Shown: positions 42,321 to 44,281 of the stretch, piece after piece
Numbering within the stretch: position 1 is the first letter of the stretch
Layout of the letters: every line of letters begins with the position of its first letter
NCBI GenBank assembly: GCA_017651265.1
Contig: JAGCDO010000044.1
Location: forward strand, 1 to 44,281
Direction of reading: 5' to 3'
DNA from: Prevotella sp.
GTDB taxonomy: Bacteria > Bacteroidota > Bacteroidia > Bacteroidales > Bacteroidaceae
Length of the DNA stretch: 44,281 bases
The notes under the pieces: model-generated
What the model saw: the letters and a program-made list of their open reading frames with translations, nothing else
Told to the model about the DNA's origin: nothing
The model's database searches: none
Position numbers and translations under genes: made by a program

Positions 42321-42353
42321 CCAGCGGGGCAAGCGTAATGCTTGCCCCGCTGG
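42321..42353. terminator. bidirectional hairpin terminator
   Basis: CCAGCGGGGCAAG (42321-42333) and CTTGCCCCGCTGG (42341-42353) form a perfect 13-bp GC-rich stem with a 7-nt loop between two convergent genes. AATAAAACA on the left gives a T-rich run for minus-strand transcripts. The plus-strand side has only a weak T tract. Confidence 0.75.
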
Positions 42354-42381
42354 CATTTCATGGTCAGAAGTCTAAAGAGCC

Positions 42382-42603
42382 TTAATACTCATCCTCGTTG
42401 AACAAAAAGTCTTCTTTAGTAGGATAATCAGGCCATATTTCTTCAATACTTTCATATACATCACCTTCATCCTCAATCTCCTGAAGATTCTCCAATACTT
42501 CAAGCGGTGCGCCTGAACGAATGGCATAGTCAATCAACTCATCTTTTGTTGCCGGCCATGGTGCATCTTCCAGTTTTGATGCTAACTCAAGTGTCCAATA
42601 CAT
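42382..42603 (-). CDS. conserved small protein, DUF2795 family
   Basis: A 73-residue cytosolic, acidic protein with MYWTLELASKLEDAPWPATK, DELIDYAIRSGAPLEVLENL and the acidic tail IWPDYPTKEDFLFNEDEY. This closely fits the DUF2795 pattern (small helical protein beginning with a W-x-x-A-T/K-DELI motif). Its function is not known. It has its own promoter in the short gap behind the adenosyltransferase gene. Confidence 0.78.
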   Translation of the reverse strand: MYWTLELASKLEDAPWPATKDELIDYAIRSGAPLEVLENLQEIEDEGDVYESIEEIWPDYPTKEDFLFNEDEY

Positions 42604-42637
42604 AGTCTATTATTTTTACATGTTAGAAACTTGGGCG

Positions 42638-42645
42638 CAAAAGTA
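42638..42645 (-). promoter_or_regulatory. promoter of the DUF2795 gene
   Basis: TACTTTTG on the minus strand matches TAnnTTTG, 34 bp upstream of the ATG at 42603 and 17 bp beyond the stop of the preceding gene. Confidence 0.55.
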
Positions 42646-42661
42646 CTATTTTTTTTCTTAT

Positions 42662-43222
42662 TTACTTCGGTTTCTTCCAAATTTTTTCACGTACTCCGTC
42701 AATAAAGTTTAATTTTCTGGCCAGAACATACAAATAATCCGACAAGCGGTTGATATAATGGGTTACTTCGGGGTCTAATTCGGTCGATTCTCCCAAGAAA
42801 AAGATGCGACGCTCTGCCCTTCTACATACAGTACGACATACATGTGCCAAGGCTGCTTCATGAGAGCCACCCGGCAAGATAAATGCCGTTTGCGGAGGGA
42901 TATTGGCATTGATTTCATCAATCTGTTCTTCCAGGATCTGCGTCTCTTCCGCAGCCATCGTATAAGAAGGAGCCAAGGGAGTCTTTGATTTGTCAGTAGC
43001 TAAATAGGAGCACACAGTGAACAAGTTCCGCTGTGTGCGGATTATCAGGTCTTTGTCATCACCGTCCTTCATCCAAGAGGCGAGCATTCCCAAATGGGCG
43101 CTCAGTTCATCCACTGTTCCATAAGCCTCGATACGGGCATTGGTTTTCTTTACTTTCACGCCGCCGACCAGACTTGTCACGCCGTCGTCGCCTGTCTTCG
43201 TATAGACTCTTGTTATTGCCAT
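42662..43222 (-). CDS. cob(I)alamin adenosyltransferase, PduO type
   Basis: A 186-residue enzyme that transfers the adenosyl group of ATP to cob(I)alamin. The ATP-binding N-terminus is visible as ITRVYTKTGDDGVTSLVGG and TNARIEAYGTVDELSAHLG. Conserved later segments are FILPGGSHEAALAHVCRTVCRRAER and LNRLSDYLYVLAR-like (YINRLSDYLYVLARKLN). It would activate the B12 imported by the operon at 25-31 kb. It follows the methyltransferase-like gene by 12 bp, suggesting one unit. Confidence 0.93.
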   Translation of the reverse strand: MAITRVYTKTGDDGVTSLVGGVKVKKTNARIEAYGTVDELSAHLGMLASWMKDGDDKDLIIRTQRNLFTVCSYLATDKSKTPLAPSYTMAAEETQILEEQIDEINANIPPQTAFILPGGSHEAALAHVCRTVCRRAERRIFFLGESTELDPEVTHYINRLSDYLYVLARKLNFIDGVREKIWKKPK

Positions 43223-43234
43223 AGTGTCGATGGT

Positions 43235-43837
43235 TTAAAAATTAACTATATAGTTTTCCTTATAACGCTTCTTATCAAAGAAAATGATACCACAATAATA
43301 CAAATCAAAAGTCACACCCGTACGTGCATCGTTGACTATAGATTGCCAGAAATCTTTCGTTTCCCGTCTTTTGTGAATATCCTCCACCACCATCATGCTC
43401 TTTGCGTCCATGTAAGGAAGAGCCTTTTCATATAGTGTTTGATAGTTGCCCTGCGGACTAATCCTAATAAACTCCACAGGCTGGTTGTCAGCACATGTTG
43501 TTTCGAACGATTCCACGTCATCCTCTCCTATCTCTACCACCGAGGTCTTATGGCACCCCTCTTTCATATAGGCCGCATAGGCCGTAGTAGGAGAACAATA
43601 GCTGAAGAGGCGTTGTGCCTGCATGAAGTTCGCCAGTCTGAAATACAATCGGCACATCTTCCTTGTTTGTTCATCAAGATCAGGTAGCTGATCATTCATC
43701 CGTTCATAGGCATAGTAGGGATTGTGTTCATTGACAACATATCGGATAAAGCGATAAGCCCATGGCGACTGTACGCCGAAGCCCCTGCAGTGATTCACCC
43801 TGCGTAACCATACAAGAGCCCTTCCGATCCTACGCAT
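43235..43837 (-). CDS. hypothetical protein, SAM-methyltransferase-like C-terminus
   Basis: A 200-residue basic protein seen in many Bacteroidales. It opens with a basic segment (VNHCRGFGVQSPWAYRFIRY) and ends FDLYYCGIIFFDKKRYKENY before IVNF, a pattern found at the C-terminus of small class I methyltransferases (O-methyltransferase type). The usual glycine-rich SAM loop is poor: only VVEIGEDDVESF is seen at the position expected for a later strand. It may be a degenerate or non-catalytic member. It lies between the rRNA operon and the cobalamin adenosyltransferase. Confidence 0.6.
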   Translation of the reverse strand: MRRIGRALVWLRRVNHCRGFGVQSPWAYRFIRYVVNEHNPYYAYERMNDQLPDLDEQTRKMCRLYFRLANFMQAQRLFSYCSPTTAYAAYMKEGCHKTSVVEIGEDDVESFETTCADNQPVEFIRISPQGNYQTLYEKALPYMDAKSMMVVEDIHKRRETKDFWQSIVNDARTGVTFDLYYCGIIFFDKKRYKENYIVNF

Positions 43838-43864
43838 TCTTTGATTGTTTTACCGATTTAACGG

Positions 43865-43872
43865 CAAATATA
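43865..43872 (-). promoter_or_regulatory. promoter of the methyltransferase-like gene
   Basis: TATATTTG on the minus strand fits TAnnTTTG, with TTG at 43892-43894 about 19 bp upstream as -33. It is 27 bp before the ATG. Confidence 0.6.
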
Positions 43873-43960
43873 CGAAAAGAAAATCAAACCGCAATGCTTT
43901 TTCAAGAAAAAATGCATTTAGAGGAAAAGTAAAGGGGGCAAGAGGGCATGTTGTCAGACA

Positions 43961-43998
43961 TAAAAAAAGGAGAGACTTCCCGTTTGGGAAACCTCTCC
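43961..43998 (-). terminator. rRNA operon terminator
   Basis: Read on the minus strand, GGAGAGGTTTCCC pairs with GGGAAGTCTCTCC around a short AAAC loop and is followed by seven T residues (43962-43968 on the plus strand as A). It directly follows the 5S gene: a classic intrinsic terminator. Confidence 0.88.
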
Positions 43999-44006
43999 AT
44001 AATGAA

Positions 44007-44119
<113 letters not shown>

Positions 44120-44120
44120 T

Positions 44121-44161
44121 AAACGCTTCGCGAAATTGACAATTGAAAATTGAAAATTAAC
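44121..44161. repeat. simple repeat in the 23S-5S spacer
   Basis: CGCTTCGCGAA followed by ATTGACAATTGAAAATTGAA units lies in the spacer between the 23S end and the 5S gene. It resembles the TTCGCGAAG-plus-tandem-unit composition of the repeats at 605-740. Confidence 0.55.
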
Positions 44162-44257
44162 AACCTTACAACGTCCACCCGCGTATAGGTGACATCTTGA
44201 ACAAGCAAGAACAGTAGAGGTCGATAACCATTGTACCAACACCTGAAAATATAAGCA

Positions 44258-44281
44258 CCTGGCGAAAGTCTCGGGCAATTA
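44258..44281 (-). rRNA. rrl: 23S ribosomal RNA, 3' end (partial)
   Basis: The last bases of the window read, on the minus strand, TAATTGCCCGAGACTTTC. This corresponds to the extreme 3' end of bacterial 23S rRNA (after the conserved GTACTAAT). The gene continues beyond the window. The 3' boundary is estimated. Confidence 0.6.

Overview
The window looks like chromosome from a Bacteroidales bacterium, most probably Prevotella or a close relative. The evidence is: (i) many start sites preceded by the Bacteroidetes -7 element TAnnTTTG, (ii) a porP-gldKLMN type IX secretion (T9SS) operon, (iii) secreted proteins ending in the Prevotella-style tail KGIY(I)xxGxKxVIK, (iv) a BtuG-like surface lipoprotein in a B12 locus, and (v) Bacteroidales-type housekeeping genes. 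The species assignment is inference; no database search was run.

Layout. 1-9.7 kb is housekeeping: a gamma-carbonic-anhydrase-like protein, waaA and gltX (minus strand), a 7TM-HD phosphohydrolase, an OmpP1/FadL-type porin and priA. 9.7-21 kb is an accessory island. It holds a VirE-type primase/helicase-like gene, then a 350-bp upstream region with ten helically phased copies of a 9-mer in two opposed arrays, two phased palindromes and a tandem repeat; then a decayed DUF1016 nuclease relic, a roughly 420-nt non-coding leader with several strong stems, a type III restriction-modification pair, an ORF6N-protein remnant, an AAA/DUF4143 ATPase, a 17-codon gene stub, and small dispersed repeats that sit where genes are broken. 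21-25 kb carries a secreted Gly-rich repeat protein, a LolA-like protein, a small lipoprotein and a Nudix hydrolase.

25.2-30.7 kb is a B12 uptake operon: cobalamin riboswitch, BtuB-like receptor, BtuG-like beta-propeller lipoprotein, BtuF-like binding protein and BtuC-like permease, with no ATPase gene in the window. 30.7-37.5 kb (minus strand) is an outer-membrane barrel gene followed, reading upstream, by the T9SS core operon porP-gldK-gldL-gldM-gldN. Divergent from it is a T9SS-type secreted M6 metalloprotease, then a carboxylesterase. 42.3-43.9 kb (minus) has a conserved small protein, a PduO-type cobalamin adenosyltransferase and a methyltransferase-like hypothetical. The right end is the 3' end of an rRNA operon on the minus strand (23S end, 5S, terminator).

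Most notable observations: the restriction subunit of the type III system carries a C-terminal UmuD/LexA-like (S24) domain that keeps the Cys-Gly cleavage site and the Ser/Lys dyad; the VirE-type gene is preceded by an iteron-like array resembling a replication origin; the restriction operon has a long structured leader; and simple-sequence modules are inserted in frame in several conserved genes (waaA, priA, gldL, the esterase).
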